From: Panicum virgatum
Taxonomy: Eukaryota; Streptophyta; Magnoliopsida; Poales; Poaceae
Reading direction: 5' to 3'
Assembly (NCBI RefSeq): GCF_016808335.1
Contig: NC_053146.1
Span: 40,234,470 to 40,298,469, forward strand
Length of the DNA stretch: 64,000 bases
The translations under genes and the position numbers were made by a program. The notes below the pieces were generated by a model, which worked only from the letters and a program-made list of their open reading frames with translations, did not search any database and was not told where the DNA came from. This document shows, one piece after another, positions 30,880 to 42,239 of the stretch. Within the stretch, counting starts at the first letter, position 1. Every line of letters begins with the position of its first letter.

Positions 30880-31674
30880 ATGGAGGAGGGGGAGGATGCC
30901 GATGCCATTGCCATGGCCGAGGAGAGCCCCAAGCAGCAGGCTGCGGCATGCAACAAGCGCGCGAGGCTCCACAGGTCGTTCCTGCGCCTGTCCAGAGCCC
31001 TCAAGAAGCTCCACGCCCGCCGCGGCCACCAGGCGGCAGCGACCGCGGGCGCCTCCGAGCCGCCGCAGACGCCGTCGTCCTCCGCCGCCGCCTCATTCCT
31101 CTCCGGGTGCATGCACCATCCCCGGACCCACTCCTTCGCCTCCGCCCGCCGCCACAACAAGCACGAGGACGACGACCGCGAGGACGCCCTCGCCGTCAAC
31201 TTCCGGTCACTCCGGATCGTCGGCAGCACGACGGCTGATGCCGTTGTCGCCAATGAGTGCTCGAGCGCCTCGTCGTCGCTGCAGGACCATTACAGCAGCG
31301 ACGGCGGCAGGGAGCGCGAGGGCGTGGTGCCGCCGCTACCTGCCGCAGTGGCCAGCAAGGCGTCGGTCGTCGGCGGCGCAGGCGTCGCGGTCGTGACCTT
31401 CTCCGCAGCGCCGTACGAGGACTTCCGGCGGTCCATGCGGGAGATGGTGGACGACGCCGCCGCATGCGGCTCGGCGGCGCCGGCGGTGGACTGGGACTTC
31501 ATGGAGGAGCTGCTCTTCTGCTACCTCCGCCTCAACGACCGCGCGGTGCACGGGGACATCCTCCGCGCCTTCACCGACACGGTCGCCGCGCTCCGGCGGA
31601 GGAGGAGACGCAGGGCGGCGGCGAAGAGCGGGCGGGCGCGCCGGCGGGGCGCTGGAGCGGACAGCAACGGGTGA
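30880..31674 (+). CDS. OVATE family protein, transcriptional repressor
   Basis: A single-exon gene of 264 codons. The N-terminal part has a basic segment (NKRARLHRSFLRLSRALKKL, about residues 26-45) that may bind DNA or direct nuclear entry, followed by low-complexity Ala/Ser. The OVATE domain covers about residues 174-238: FSAAPYEDFRRSMREMV, a linker, then DWDFMEELLFCYLRLND and HGDILRAFTDTV. The C-terminus is Arg-rich (RRRRRRR). OVATE proteins are known to repress transcription and interact with TALE homeodomain and TRM proteins to control organ shape. The start has no in-frame alternative upstream, and its leader carries the long CT repeat. Lack of introns and high GC are typical for the family in grasses. 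Subgroup is not assigned. Confidence 0.9.
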   Translation: MEEGEDADAIAMAEESPKQQAAACNKRARLHRSFLRLSRALKKLHARRGHQAAATAGASEPPQTPSSSAAASFLSGCMHHPRTHSFASARRHNKHEDDDREDALAVNFRSLRIVGSTTADAVVANECSSASSSLQDHYSSDGGREREGVVPPLPAAVASKASVVGGAGVAVVTFSAAPYEDFRRSMREMVDDAAACGSAAPAVDWDFMEELLFCYLRLNDRAVHGDILRAFTDTVAALRRRRRRRAAAKSGRARRRGAGADSNG

Positions 31675-32283
31675 CGGCGACGTGGAGGCCACGGCGGCGT
31701 CGTGATACGTGCCGAGGACGAGGAGGAGCATAGGTAAGCCGGCCGGCGGTAGTGCGGCGCCCCGCCTCGCCGCCGCGCACGGCCGGTTAGCCGGCGTCCT
31801 TACGAGTTAACGGTCGCGCGCACATTTTTATGAGTCCTATTGAATGTGATAAAGTAACCTGCATGTTAATTACTCTGTTGCCAGTGTTAATGTAAAGTGG
31901 CATAGTGATTAAACTTCTAGAAGTATTTCATCGTATGAAAATCTCTTTTTTTATTTCTTAAAAAAATCTCTTTTTTTTCTTGTCATACTGACTCTACTGT
32001 ATCAGTAACTTTGCTCATGTAGTGTAAAATTTAATGACCGTTTGGATCATCTGTGATTAAAATTTAGTCCACGGTGCACCTTATGTTGGACCTACTTGTA
32101 ACGGTTGAGGGAGGTGGGAGGAATAAAAATTATAAGTTGAAGGATATTTCTGCCCAAAATATAATATTTTTTCACCACGATCTCCCATCACCTGCCCGTT
32201 GTACCCGCCGCACCCTCCCGCTCGATACTCAACTCCGGCTTTCTCCCCCGCTGGCAGCCGGCGCAACCTGGTTATGTGAGGTC
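31675..32283. other. Downstream region of the OVATE gene; no further gene seen
   Basis: GC-rich for the first 130 bases, then AT-rich 3' sequence. No clear polyadenylation signal. Confidence 0.4.
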
Positions 32284-32340
32284 ATGAGCTTCCAGCTCTC
32301 ACACCGCGTCCCGATCCTCCTCATGTATTGTGCCAGCAAA

Positions 32341-32562
32341 CGGCAGCTCAACCAGATCCATGGCCTACTCCTCACCTCTTGCCTCCACCCAAGCCTACGG
32401 GCCCTCTAGTCCAGGGGCGGAGACAGCCTACGGGCCCTCTAGTCCAGCAAACGGCAGCTCAACCAGATCCATGGCCTACTCCTCACCTCTTGCCTCCACC
32501 CAAGCCTACGGGCCCTCTAGTCCAGGGGCGGAGACAGGGGAGGCGGGCAGGGGCCATGCCCC
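32341..32562 (+). repeat. 111-base tandem duplication that includes a transposon end
   Basis: CGGCAGCTCAACCAGATCCATGG starts at 32341 and again at 32452. The first copy contains CTCTAGTCCAGGGGCGGAGACAG, the left end of the adjoining MITE, fused back to CCTACGGGCCC. The second copy runs into the complete MITE. Confidence 0.8.
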
Positions 32563-32700
32563 CCCCCCCACGTTGGTGTAACTACACAAAAAACTCACTA
32601 ATCTCATTGTTAATATTGTTCATTAACAAGATGTGGCTCCTCTGATTGTTGGTATTAGTAAATTGGCCCCCCTTATATTTTAAATCCAGTTCCGCCCCTG
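32523..32700. mobile_element. 178-base hAT-type MITE (CAGGGGCGGA...TCCGCCCCTG)
   Basis: Inverted ends are CAGGGGCGGA and TCCGCCCCTG. Flanking octamers CTCTAGTC (32515-32522) and CTCTAGTT (32701-32708) match 7 of 8, an 8-bp hAT duplication. The interior has a C12-type tract and AT-rich remainder without coding capacity. Confidence 0.82.
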
Positions 32701-32960
32701 CTCTAGTTCACCGCGCCACCGAGCTCAGCAACATGGCACATGTGGACCTGCTCTTCTCCTCATTCCAGGCTGAAGATGTGGCGGAGCGCCGAGGCGGTGC
32801 ATTGCTGGTCGGGTGCTTAAGGAGGGCCTGAACGCTGTGCTGGTCGTCGGCAGCTCGCTGCTCGAGTTATAGGTCGCCCGTGGCTCGCTGGTGCCCGTGG
32901 TTGTTACTCCAGGGCATGCCTTATCGACCCGATTTTGAAGTCCGGAGGGCGTAGGATTGT

Positions 32961-33306
32961 GGGCCAGTTTAGTTATCGAATTTTTGTGGGCAAAACTTTT
33001 TAGGTATTTTTACATCACTGATTAGAAAATATTAAATATAGACTAATTATAAAACTAATTATATAGATGGACGGAAAATCGTGAGATGAATCTATTAAGC
33101 CTAATTAATTTGTCATTAGAGATTATTTACTGTACGACGACATTGTCTAATCATTGCATAATTAGGTTCATTAGATTCGTCTCGCGATTTCACTCGAGAG
33201 TTATGGAATGAGTTTTGTCAGTTATCCGCATTTAATACTCATAATTAGTGGTCAAACGTTCGAAATTACTGTAGCATTGGATAAAATTTTGAAACTAAAC
33301 GGGGCC
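32961..33306. mobile_element. Tourist-like MITE (GGGCCAGTTTAG...CTAAACGGGGCC)
   Basis: Short inverted ends bound AT-rich DNA containing GCCTAATTAATTTGTCATTAG and TTAGATTCGTCTCGCGATTT, motifs shared with the related element at 44967-45290. The 3-bp duplication is not clear. Confidence 0.6.
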
Positions 33307-33638
33307 TCAAGCTGGCCTTGGATCAGCCCGGCGTAAGGCTATTATTCTAATAATCATTTTCTATGGTTTGGTTGGTAGTCTTGTAGCACTATAAATGAGA
33401 TTATGCAATTAGGCCAAGCAGAACATTCTGGTAGAAATTTGCAATGTGTGTGTAAGATGAGAAGTTGAATGAGGATTTCTTTGCACATATAGTTTAGCAT
33501 TAAAATTTAGTTTCTATATTTTTTTGAAAATATGTGTGTGACGCACGTACATCTTTGCTAGTATTAGGTAACTAAGTCTATGCGTATTTAAATCCATAGA
33601 CTAAATTTTAGGTGGGAAACTATTTGAAACACATCGCT

Positions 33639-33785
33639 GTGTTCGCTTGGCTGCGGCTGATGACTGGTACTGATTTGTTATGAGATAACAGTACTGCTGA
33701 CTGGCTGGTAGTTGGTGGCTGGTGCTGATTTAGTATGAGAGAACAGTACTGCTGGCTGGTTGGCTGACAAGCCAAGCGAAGACAC
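33639..33785. mobile_element. Short MITE (GTGTTCGCTTGGCTG...GCCAAGCGAAGACAC)
   Basis: 147 bases with inverted ends. The interior repeats ACAGTACTGCTGGCTGG twice in direct orientation. No coding capacity and no clear target duplication. Confidence 0.55.
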
Positions 33786-34808
33786 CATGAGTGATACTAA
33801 ACTTTAGTCGGAATTGGGTGGATTCAATGGACTAATGGACTAAACTTAGTTCAAAGTCATTCTAGATTCAAACTTTGTCCCCATAATAAATCATTTGATC
33901 CTATTTAGAAGATCCATGTGCATGCAACAAATATAGATGATAAATAGGGCAAATCATTTTATCTACTTGTTAATCTATCATAGAATTTCCTAGAATGATT
34001 TGTATTTTAGGATGGAGGAAATATCTAAATTTTTGGCAGCGCATTAGTTTCCTATTAAACACCTAAAAGATACTTAATTTCTCTCTAAAAGAACTAGTAT
34101 GCGTGTTCACAAAATTTAGATGGCCAGTATAGAGTAAAAGCAAGACGAGTTTGTGGACTGAGAAAAAGATACATTATAAGTTGTGTTACAAAAACAACAT
34201 GTACAATGGTGAAAAAATAATTTCATACTTTTCTCTTAAATAATTTGTTAAAAAATCATGATTAATTAATTAAAAGGTAAAATAACCTTAGTTCACCTTA
34301 TTTATTAGCCCATATTGGCACATTCCTACATATACTAAACATTCTAAAAACCATCTCGTTTTCTGTCATCCTCTCTCCATATTATTAAAATTCTACGTGA
34401 AACTACGTTAGTTGACTTATAATACCACTAATATGTACTTTTTTATTTACATATCTTTTTAGATATACGATATTTGCTATACATCTAGATATAAACAAAT
34501 ATTATTTTTATCTTTACCTATTTTTAAAAAGCGGACCGATTCTACGATACTTTAACTTTTCGTATGTCATCAATCATTGACAAGAGGGCCCAAAAATCGA
34601 CTGCTCGAGCGGCACCAATTTGAGTCTGACACGATCTCCAATCGGCGTCCGCCCCTCCTCCCTGTCCAGGGCGGTACTCACCGTCCCCGCGCTTCCCTTG
34701 GCGCACCAAAAGTGATTTCTTTATTATTATCAATTGTTCCTCCGCGGCTCCCCAACTCTGTCGTGCCCGGTGCTCACGGTGGCTTCACACATGGACGGCC
34801 ATCATACG
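33786..34808. other. AT-rich intergenic DNA; no gene seen
   Basis: Low GC, no open frame or repeat with recognisable ends. Confidence 0.5.
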
Positions 34809-34811
34809 TTA

Positions 34812-36215
34812 GACTGACTCCAACAACAAAGAGGCAAATTGGATAGGCAAATACAAATTGCCTTGCGTCTACAGTGGTTGAAATAGGATATTTTTTTATG
34901 TCTCCAACAGTTGGAGAGGCAAACACATCCGCCCGCCCTGCTGGCCATCCGCCCGCGCTCGACTAGCGTGCCGCCCGCCCCGAGCATCGCCTCGCCATCC
35001 CCCGTGCTTCCTCCCTCCTTCGCGCACCCGCGGTAGCGCCGTCGCGCGCCGCCGCCGCCGCCGTTGAGCACCGCCGTCCCGCCTCGCCTTCCCGGCCGTG
35101 CGGTCGCCGTCGTGACACGTCTTTGCACGTTCCAGGGGCAGAGGAAGCCTAGCTCGTCAGAGCTACAGAGGAAGCGCGGCGGCGACACGCCGCAGCGGGC
35201 CCCGCCGCTGCAGGAACGCCGGCCCGGCAAGTGCACAGCGCGAGGCAACAGACAGAGCCGTGGCGAGAGGGGAATCAGGGCAGGGGGCGAGGTGGGGTCG
35301 AGCCTCGTGAGCAATCGAGAAGGGGCTCACCGGACCGGGCAAAACGACGACGACCGGTGGCGGCAATGGAGGTGGCGGCGGCTGCAATGGGGAACAAGGG
35401 AGTGAGGCCGTGAGGGCGAGGTGGAGGTGCAGGAGCGCGGCGCCGGCGAGGTGGAGGTGCGCGGCGCCGCCAACGCTCCGCAGCCCCGCAGCTGCCCTCC
35501 GCGTGAGGTCCTCCGGCGTCGCGGGCAGCCATGGGCGCCGCCGCGGCGAGCCACGGAGCAGCGCGCGGCCGGCACCGTTACGGTGCAAAGCAGCAGCATG
35601 CCCTCGTTGCCGCCGCCGCAGGACCTGCAGGGCGGCACCGGGCCCCGGGACGCCGCGTCGTCGGCGGGCGGGGAGGTCTCGAAGCAACAGGACTGCGCGT
35701 CCTCCGCGTCGCCGTCGTCTACGATGGCGCCGACCCCGGCGAAGGCGGTGCAGGCGGGCTGCTAGAGGAGCGTGGCACGGAGCCCTGCCGCGGTGCACTC
35801 CACGGCGGCGACCACCGCCATGTGTACTACGAATCGGGAGGAGCCCGTCGTCGTATTCGCCACCGCCGTTGCAGGTGAGCTCGCTGCGGGCCGCACCGCC
35901 GAACACGGCGTCGCCGGCGGTCCCCGCCTCCACCGCCGGTCCACCGCACTGGTGCTGGGCAAGCGAGCGGCGCGCGGCGCGGCGGGGCGGAGCAGCGCGC
36001 GACGCGGGGCGGAGCAGCACGCGACGTGGCCGACGGGGCGGAGCTGCGTGCTTCGCGCCGGGGGCGGAGCAGATGCATTCGAGGAGAGAGGCGATGCAAC
36101 TCCTCCGACGCAAAATGCCTGTTCAATATGGCTCATCTGTTGGAGGGTTTACCTCGCGTGAACAGTAGATCGTGGAGAGGCAAAATGCTTTTGCCTCCTC
36201 CTGTTGAAGTCAGTC
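34812..36215. mobile_element. 1.4-kb PIF/Harbinger-type element with GC-rich, possibly captured, cargo
   Basis: Ends GACTGACTCCAACA and TGTTGAAGTCAGTC are imperfect inverted repeats followed by GAGGCAAA-type subterminal motifs, and TTA flanks both sides (34809-34811 and 36216-36218). A 3-bp TTA duplication defines PIF/Harbinger. The central 34920-36120 is very GC-rich, unlike the AT-rich flanks. It contains a minus-strand coding-like stretch (35820-35580) with MAVVAAVECTAAG and VPPCRSCGGGNEGMLLLC, separated by a TAG. No transposase is present. Confidence 0.7.
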
Positions 36216-36346
36216 TTAGGGTCTTTAGGGAGGAGCATCATGAGGATATTGCTGTAGATGGAGTTGGAGGCGAGCACGACTTTGCTGGGCTCTTGCTGGG
36301 TCCAAACAGACAATGATACAGGCTCGACGGTGGAGCCGTGGAGGAG

Positions 36347-36577
36347 TAGAGATCAAAACGGTTGGAATTGATATCATAATACGGAAAACTGTGACGGTCG
36401 GGATTTTTTTTTGTATTTATAAAACTAAAAAAATCAAATACAACGATTATAAAATTAATTGAAAATAATATTTTTTATATTTTTCTAATAACTGGAACGG
36501 TCGGAAACGATATCATCGTCATAATACGGAAAACGAGTCGGTCAGTACGGAAATTTTCCATCCCACTTTCATCCCTA
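36347..36577. mobile_element. hAT-type MITE (TAGAGATCAAAACG...CATCCCTA)
   Basis: The ends TAGAGATC and (complemented) TAGGGATG are inverted. Octamers TGGAGGAG (36339-36346) and TAGAGGAG (36578-36585) match 7 of 8. The AT-rich interior repeats ATATCAT-ATACGGAAAAC near each end. Confidence 0.65.
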
Positions 36578-36585
36578 TAGAGGAG

Positions 36586-37140
36586 TAGTATGAGGATTTT
36601 GCCGGTTGTCGACGAGGGCTTGGCTTGTCCATAAGCTCATACATCTCCGTCGCATGTACTTGAGGACGTGCTGCCCATATGCCATACCCCCCATCACATG
36701 ATGACATGAACGTAGAGCTCGATGCTACTGATCTTGCTGCGGCATACAAAGAAGCCCCGCTCGCCGCTGGAACTTCGATCCAATAGGTCTCCGTCACAAC
36801 TTTCGTCCGTATATATCGTCGCAACTGTATGTTCACAACTTTCATCCGTATATATCACCACACCATATATCACACTTTTATGAAGTTACATCTAGCCTTT
36901 ATGGTGTGATAATATATACACACATCTTTTATCCGTAGCAATATACGGGCATGTTGGCTAGTATAATAAAGAAAACTAAAAGGAAGTATAATTTGGAATG
37001 TACGGCGGTCAATATCGCTTAAGAAGATGTTAATGGCCCCAAATTCGATTGACGGCTCGGCCTTGGGCCTGCTCGCCGCTTACAGTGGGCCGAGAAGAAG
37101 ACCCCTCGACCTGCATGGTAACTGTAACAGGCTGGGTGCA
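36586..37140. other. Intergenic; no gene recognised
   Basis: A minus-strand frame near 36845-36519 has no recognisable motif and overlaps a MITE end. The rest is unremarkable. Confidence 0.4.
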
Positions 37141-37143
37141 TTA

Positions 37144-37579
37144 GGCGTTCTCCAACGGGGCACCGTATAAGGCCCCCCACCCTACGTAGGGGGGCTTTGG
37201 GGGAGCGAGCGGTCCAACGGCTCCCCCCACAGCTCCCCCTATATACGGGGGGAGTTGAAACTCCCTCTATATATAGAGTGAGTTTCAACTCCACCTATAT
37301 CTCTAATCACACTGTTTCTTTATGATATTAATCTTGTTTGAGCTCCGTAATATGATGATAATGCGTATTATGACAGTACAAATATTGTATGATTTTTTTA
37401 AAATTCAAAAACGATAAATAAATAGTTAGTTAATGAGTGATAGTATATAGAGGGAATAGATATGGGGGGAATGGTTGGAGAGAAGGAGTTATAGGAGGAA
37501 TCTTTTGGAGGGAGGTAGTAAAATATAGTAAATAGTACGTTTGGGGGGAGTTGGATGGGGGGAATGATTGGAGAAAGCC
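37144..37579. mobile_element. Tourist/PIF-type MITE with TTA duplication
   Basis: Inverted ends GGCGTTCTCCAA and TTGGAGAAAGCC are flanked by TTA at 37141-37143 and 37580-37582. It lies about 600 bases upstream of the gene at 38186 and may contribute to its promoter. Confidence 0.75.
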
Positions 37580-37582
37580 TTA

Positions 37583-38185
37583 ACGACCCAAGATCGCTTA
37601 CAGTGGCAGGTCGACGACGACGACCCCACCAGGCCACCAGGCCACCACTCACAACCCAGGGCGGGCGGGCCCGGGCGGTTCGACGGTGACACTGGCGCTG
37701 CCAGGCGGGCAGTCGCCGGGGCCCCACCTGGCAGCCCCTCTCCGCCACGCCGTCAATGGATCGAGCCCCCACGTGCGGGCCGCCTCCGGCCTCCGGCGCT
37801 ACGTACACTCGCCCCCACCCGCCTCCGGCCTCTCCCACCGCCATGCGGGCCGCAGCCCAGCCCCAGCGTCGGCATCAGCACCCGCCCCGCGCGCGCCCAC
37901 CACAGCAAGCCAGATGATATGGGGAGGGGAGGAGAAGGCAACCAAACCAACCACGGGGAGGAGACGAAGCAGCCCAAAAAGAAAAAGAGGAAAAAACCAC
38001 AGCGAGCGAGAGAGAGAGAGAGAGAGAGAGACGTAAAGCCGCCGCTTCGTGCGCGTCGACGTCACCTCGCCGCCGGGGGGGGCATCTCGCCGCGGGTCTC
38101 GGGCTCCCTTCCCCCCAGGGGGGGACCAGGCTGGGCGTGTGCCGGACGGATTAGGAGGCGAGGGGCGAGGGGAGAGCGGAGGGGG
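37583..38185 (+). promoter_or_regulatory. Promoter and GC-rich leader of the gene at 38186
   Basis: GC-rich, TATA-less sequence with a (GA)12-type tract at 38008-38031 before the ATG. Long overlapping frames on both strands reflect composition. Confidence 0.4.
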
Positions 38186-41100
38186 ATGGCCGGGAAGAAG
38201 CGCAAGGCGGAGGCGGCGCGCCTGGAGGAGACGGACCGGGCGCTCTACGGGGCCTTCCGGGGCGCCGCCAACTCGCTCTCGCAGCTCTACACGCTCGCCA
38301 TGGGCGCGCAGAAGGCCTCCTTCCACGCCGGCGAGCGCCACGCCATGGTACGTGCGCAGGACCCACGCGGCCCTGCATCTCCTCTCCTCTCCTCTTTGTC
38401 TCACCGCGGCGGATTCGGGTGTCCGGGTTCCGAGTCCCGGCGGCGCTGGTGGAGGAGATTTGTGTTGCGGGGGATCGGTGAATTCGGACCCCACCCTCTT
38501 TAGGCGTTTGGGAGTGCCTGCGGTGGTGGGAATTTGTAGTGTTCCTGGCTCGATTGGTTGGCGAACGCCTCTTCTGCTGCGGGGAGATTGGATTCCTAGG
38601 TTCAATTCGTTACTGATTTGGCTCGTCGCTTGCCATGCCAGATGATATGGCACCGCGCAAGGATGGATGCAGTTTCGAGGTCCCTCGATGCAGTTTCTGA
38701 CCGTGTTTCGTGGATGGATGCACGATTGAATTCGATCCATGTCTACTGCCAACATTTCCTGATATAAGTTCCTGTTCATTGCTAGGTTGCCCTGTTGAGT
38801 GTTGACCGCTCCCAATACTCTGTTCATTTGAGAGGCTCCAACGAAATTGATCGATAAAAATGACAACTGTTGCATTGACACCTGAGGCCACTCTGATTGG
38901 AATTTTACCAACTCCAGTTTCCACTCCTTGCCTAGTTTGATTCTTCCGTGTTGCTTTAGTTTTTCCACTCTGGGTGGAAACGGCTGTGGGCATCTCCACT
39001 TTGTACGTTGCAACTTGCTAGGGTCAGATTAGGAGGGTTGGTTAGATCGAGAGTGAGGGTGCGCGAAAACAGGAGGTGGGAGCGGCTTTACTTATGGGGC
39101 AGGTTACTTCTGCAGTGGTACCAAGGATGCATCCTTTTCAGCTTTTCTTTGCTTCTGCACTGCTATATGGGATGTCTTATAGGTCTGGGTACGTCTGTAC
39201 TAACCCCAGTCTTGGTAGACATTTCTTCGCACGGTAACTTGTAGCAGCTTTGATTGTGGTTGTAGTCAGAGATTGCAGTACTCATTGTGTATGAGAGGAG
39301 GTATTGTTTTATGACATGCTGTGTCTTAGTGTTAGGTAAGAAGTTACCATCTATCTCTTTTAAATTGAACCAAGAAGTTAACAGTAGTACAATGGAGGAT
39401 GATTGCTAAGTCCATTTGAACAAAATCTGTTCTGCTTATCTCATTAAATAGTTAGACTAGTACACCCTCATCTAATGGAACACTAGCCAATGCATCTGAA
39501 CAGTAAATAGTGGTGTCTAGTTTACAGAGTGCATGTGTTACCTGCTGTGGTTACTTGCACTACATCTTTTGTTTCATGCATAACCACTTGGAGATTTGTG
39601 GGCTGCACTTCTTCTGGGCTTTCTGCTAGTCTGTTGCAATGCCAATGAAGCGCAACAATGTGTTGAGATACCAGCTCAGGTGGCCTATGCTTGTTATAGA
39701 ACAATATAGATAGCAAAGTGATACAAGTAGCTCTTGGAATGAATGCATGGTTTTCGCGATCTCACAACAGGCGATCATCTGTGTTTAGCTCTTCACGAAA
39801 CTTTTTGTGAATGTCAAATTTGGAAGGTTGGCTATAACCTTTTCTGAAGAAATTTGCATGCCAAACTGCTTTGTCCTTCCCCAAATTAATGTCCATCTAA
39901 AAAACTCAACCTGTGGGGAGAGATGCCCCCAAAGGCCAAAGCATTTCAATTAAGGTATAGAAAGGAGTTGGTCACCCATGGCGCAATCACAATTAATGCC
40001 CTTCTTGTTCATTATCCTTGTCCATCCTTTTCTACTAGCTATATTCATCTCACTATGTGCTTCTACCTTTTCAAATAGACCAGTCACATTGTTTTAAAAC
40101 CAGTTAAATTTTGCACATGGTCCATGCAACCAATATATTACGGTAATTGTACCTCTAACCACTGTTTTGACATTCCAATGGTGCTGATATTGTCTATGGT
40201 ATGGCAGTATCTTGCTTTCTTTTGCTGAATATTCACCTGAACTTCTTCCCATGTCCTGGGGTTAATGACAAACACAATGTTGGCCATTTTGTACTTACAA
40301 TCCCATGCAGTTTTACTGTGGTGTATCCAAGGTGCAAGTTATGTTTTTTATATCTCAACATTAGATTGAGCTGTGAGCGATACAGGAAAAACATAGTAAA
40401 AAATACTGTCCTGTCTGGGTATCAGGTCAACCTTCCTTATTGGGGAACCCTTCCTTCTCACTCTGCTTTGACTCAACAGTTGTTATCCCAGTTACACAAA
40501 GCTATATATATACAGGGTTTGTTGTTCATCCATTTTGATTGTGACATATCCCGTCCCTGTGTCTTGTATCCCTTCTGTGTGTTACATCCAAAGCCTATCA
40601 CATATACAGTGCAGATCTGATTTATGTGGATCCCTCGCTGTGACTTCTATTCTCGTGTACAAATATGTGGTGGATAAACCTAGAGGCTGTATGGTTGTCA
40701 TGCAAATGCAGAGATTGTAGGCTGATGATGTACCTATCCATAATGCTCACATTAGTATCGGCACCTCTTATTTCTTTTCATTATCTGTTATGATAAGGTA
40801 ACATCTGCTATTTTTCTTTGCCCCCTGACCTTGGTAACTAAAGGTCCACTTCATCTGGTTGATGCAGGAGAAGCTTTATGAATGGATCTTGAGGCAGCAC
40901 GAAAATGGTTTGAGGCTGACAGTTGCTGATATAGCCTCCCACATCCAGGTAAGCTTGCATTAGTCCCCTTTTTGTATTGCTATCCAATTGGAAAAGGGGG
41001 CTCTTTGGATTTAAAGCATGGGATAAAAACTTGGATATATTGCCATTTCATATATCATGTAGAGTACTGAAATATGTGCTAACTTATGCTCCCTACAATT

Positions 41101-41657
41101 AATGAACAATGATTTACGATGGATCAGATAAGATAAACTTACTGTTCTTAAAGACTTACCTACTGCCCTTTTCCTATCCACTGGCTATTATTTTGTCCTA
41201 TTCACATCTCCAGCCGAAGCATCCTAGCAGACAGTTACATCATTGTTTTTCCTTTTGCACATTTCTAGGCAAAGAATGACTGCAGATGCTTATGAATCGC
41301 TTGTATGTGTAGCATGAGATTCAGTACGGAGGCGACAACGCATCAGCCTCTCCAAGGTCACAATATCCTAGCCAAATCACCGCACCTACAGTGCACATCC
41401 CCAACACAAGCAACCAGCAACCATCGCCAAGCTCATTCGTGCCAGGAAACCCTGGGTTGGCACAGTCCAAGAACTCCATGGTCTTTTCGAACGCATTATC
41501 CAGCCCAATCCGGCGGAGCCTGCAGCCATACCACCTAGAACAAGGCGGGGACGCAGGGTACTTTGCGAACGGCGTAAGCCGTGACGCCAACCCCACGGCC
41601 TCGAACGACTCGTCCATGGACATGCACTCAGACAGCCCCGCTCACGACTCCTACTGA
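38186..41657 (+). CDS. Conserved plant protein of unknown function (often auto-annotated 'holocarboxylase synthetase'), three exons
   Basis: Exons 38186-38347, 40868-40948 and 41313-41657 have GT-AG boundaries, all phase 0, and give 195 residues. The N-terminus MAGKKRKAEAARLEETDRAL is basic then acidic and continues FRGAANSLSQLYTLAMGAQK and FHAGERHAMEKLYEWILRQ, a predicted helical region conserved in plants. Exon 2 ends VADIASHIQ and exon 3 begins HEIQYGG. The C-terminal half is Ser/Pro/Asn-rich and probably disordered, ending SMDMHSDSPAHDSY. The family contains no biotin-ligase motif, so the common label is probably misleading. KKRK may be a nuclear localisation signal. Intron 1 is 2.5 kb. 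Splice sites were chosen by frame continuity and the conserved (N/H)E-x-YGG junction. Confidence 0.8.
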
Positions 41658-42239
41658 ATGAGCAGCTCGCTCGGACCATGAAAAGCTGGAAGATATCAGC
41701 ACTTCCAGCGGAAGAAGCCCATCTTCACAGGTCAAGTAGGTCTATTCAATTTGACACCTTGTCTAGCCTCTTACACTAAGCGTGTGATGTCTTGTGTTGC
41801 TGTTACCGCTACTACTGCTGCTTACCACCTGTTGCTTTGCCAGGATACTGTAATTTGCATGTATTATACTGTATCATTTTATTTATCTGTGCATATTACT
41901 GCTGTTGGTATGCGACGAGTGCGGGGGACGAACCACTGGAAAGAATTATAGCATCTAACCACCTTTGTGCTTTGCCCTGAGTGATGATCCTGATTTATCT
42001 CTGGCTGCTGCTGTCGTTCACGTGGACGCTGAAACTAGCAGTCTTTGCTTTTGTTCAGACTGAATCTGCATAGATATAGCATTGAAACCACATGACTGAT
42101 GTGCCTTCTGTTGATGTGTCGTGTCTACCAACTTTTATGATCTGCGACCGTAAGGCCCAACGCTTGAAGATCTGCTTCAGTAGTTACTGATCGCTAGTTC
42201 AAAATATATGAAAGAGAATAATGTACTTGGCTCATGTTG
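41658..42239 (+). other. Probable 3' UTR and downstream region of the preceding gene
   Basis: Mixed-composition sequence with no further gene. AATAATG near 42220 is a weak polyadenylation candidate. Confidence 0.4.

Larger units (their letters stand above)
32284..32830 (+). pseudogene. Pentatricopeptide-repeat-like gene relic split by a MITE
   Basis: From the ATG at 32284 the frame reads SFQLSHRVPILLMYC, then ASKRQLNQIHGLLLTSCLH, the kind of N-terminal opening seen in plant PLS-class PPR proteins. It ends at a TAG at 32407-32409. Coding-like sequence resumes after the MITE at about 32708 in another frame (VHRATELSNMAHVDLLFSS). The relic lacks complete PPR units, contains a 111-base tandem duplication and is not functional. 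Family assignment rests on a short motif only. Confidence 0.4.

Noticed and set aside
35163..36113. 316-codon minus-strand frame inside the Harbinger-type element
   Set aside because: Arg/Ala/Pro low-complexity composition; the more protein-like signal is in a different frame and is reported as cargo.
37799..39013. 404-codon minus-strand frame over the 38-kb gene's exon 1 and intron
   Set aside because: It runs through leader, exon 1 and intron of a gene supported on the other strand; no conserved motif.
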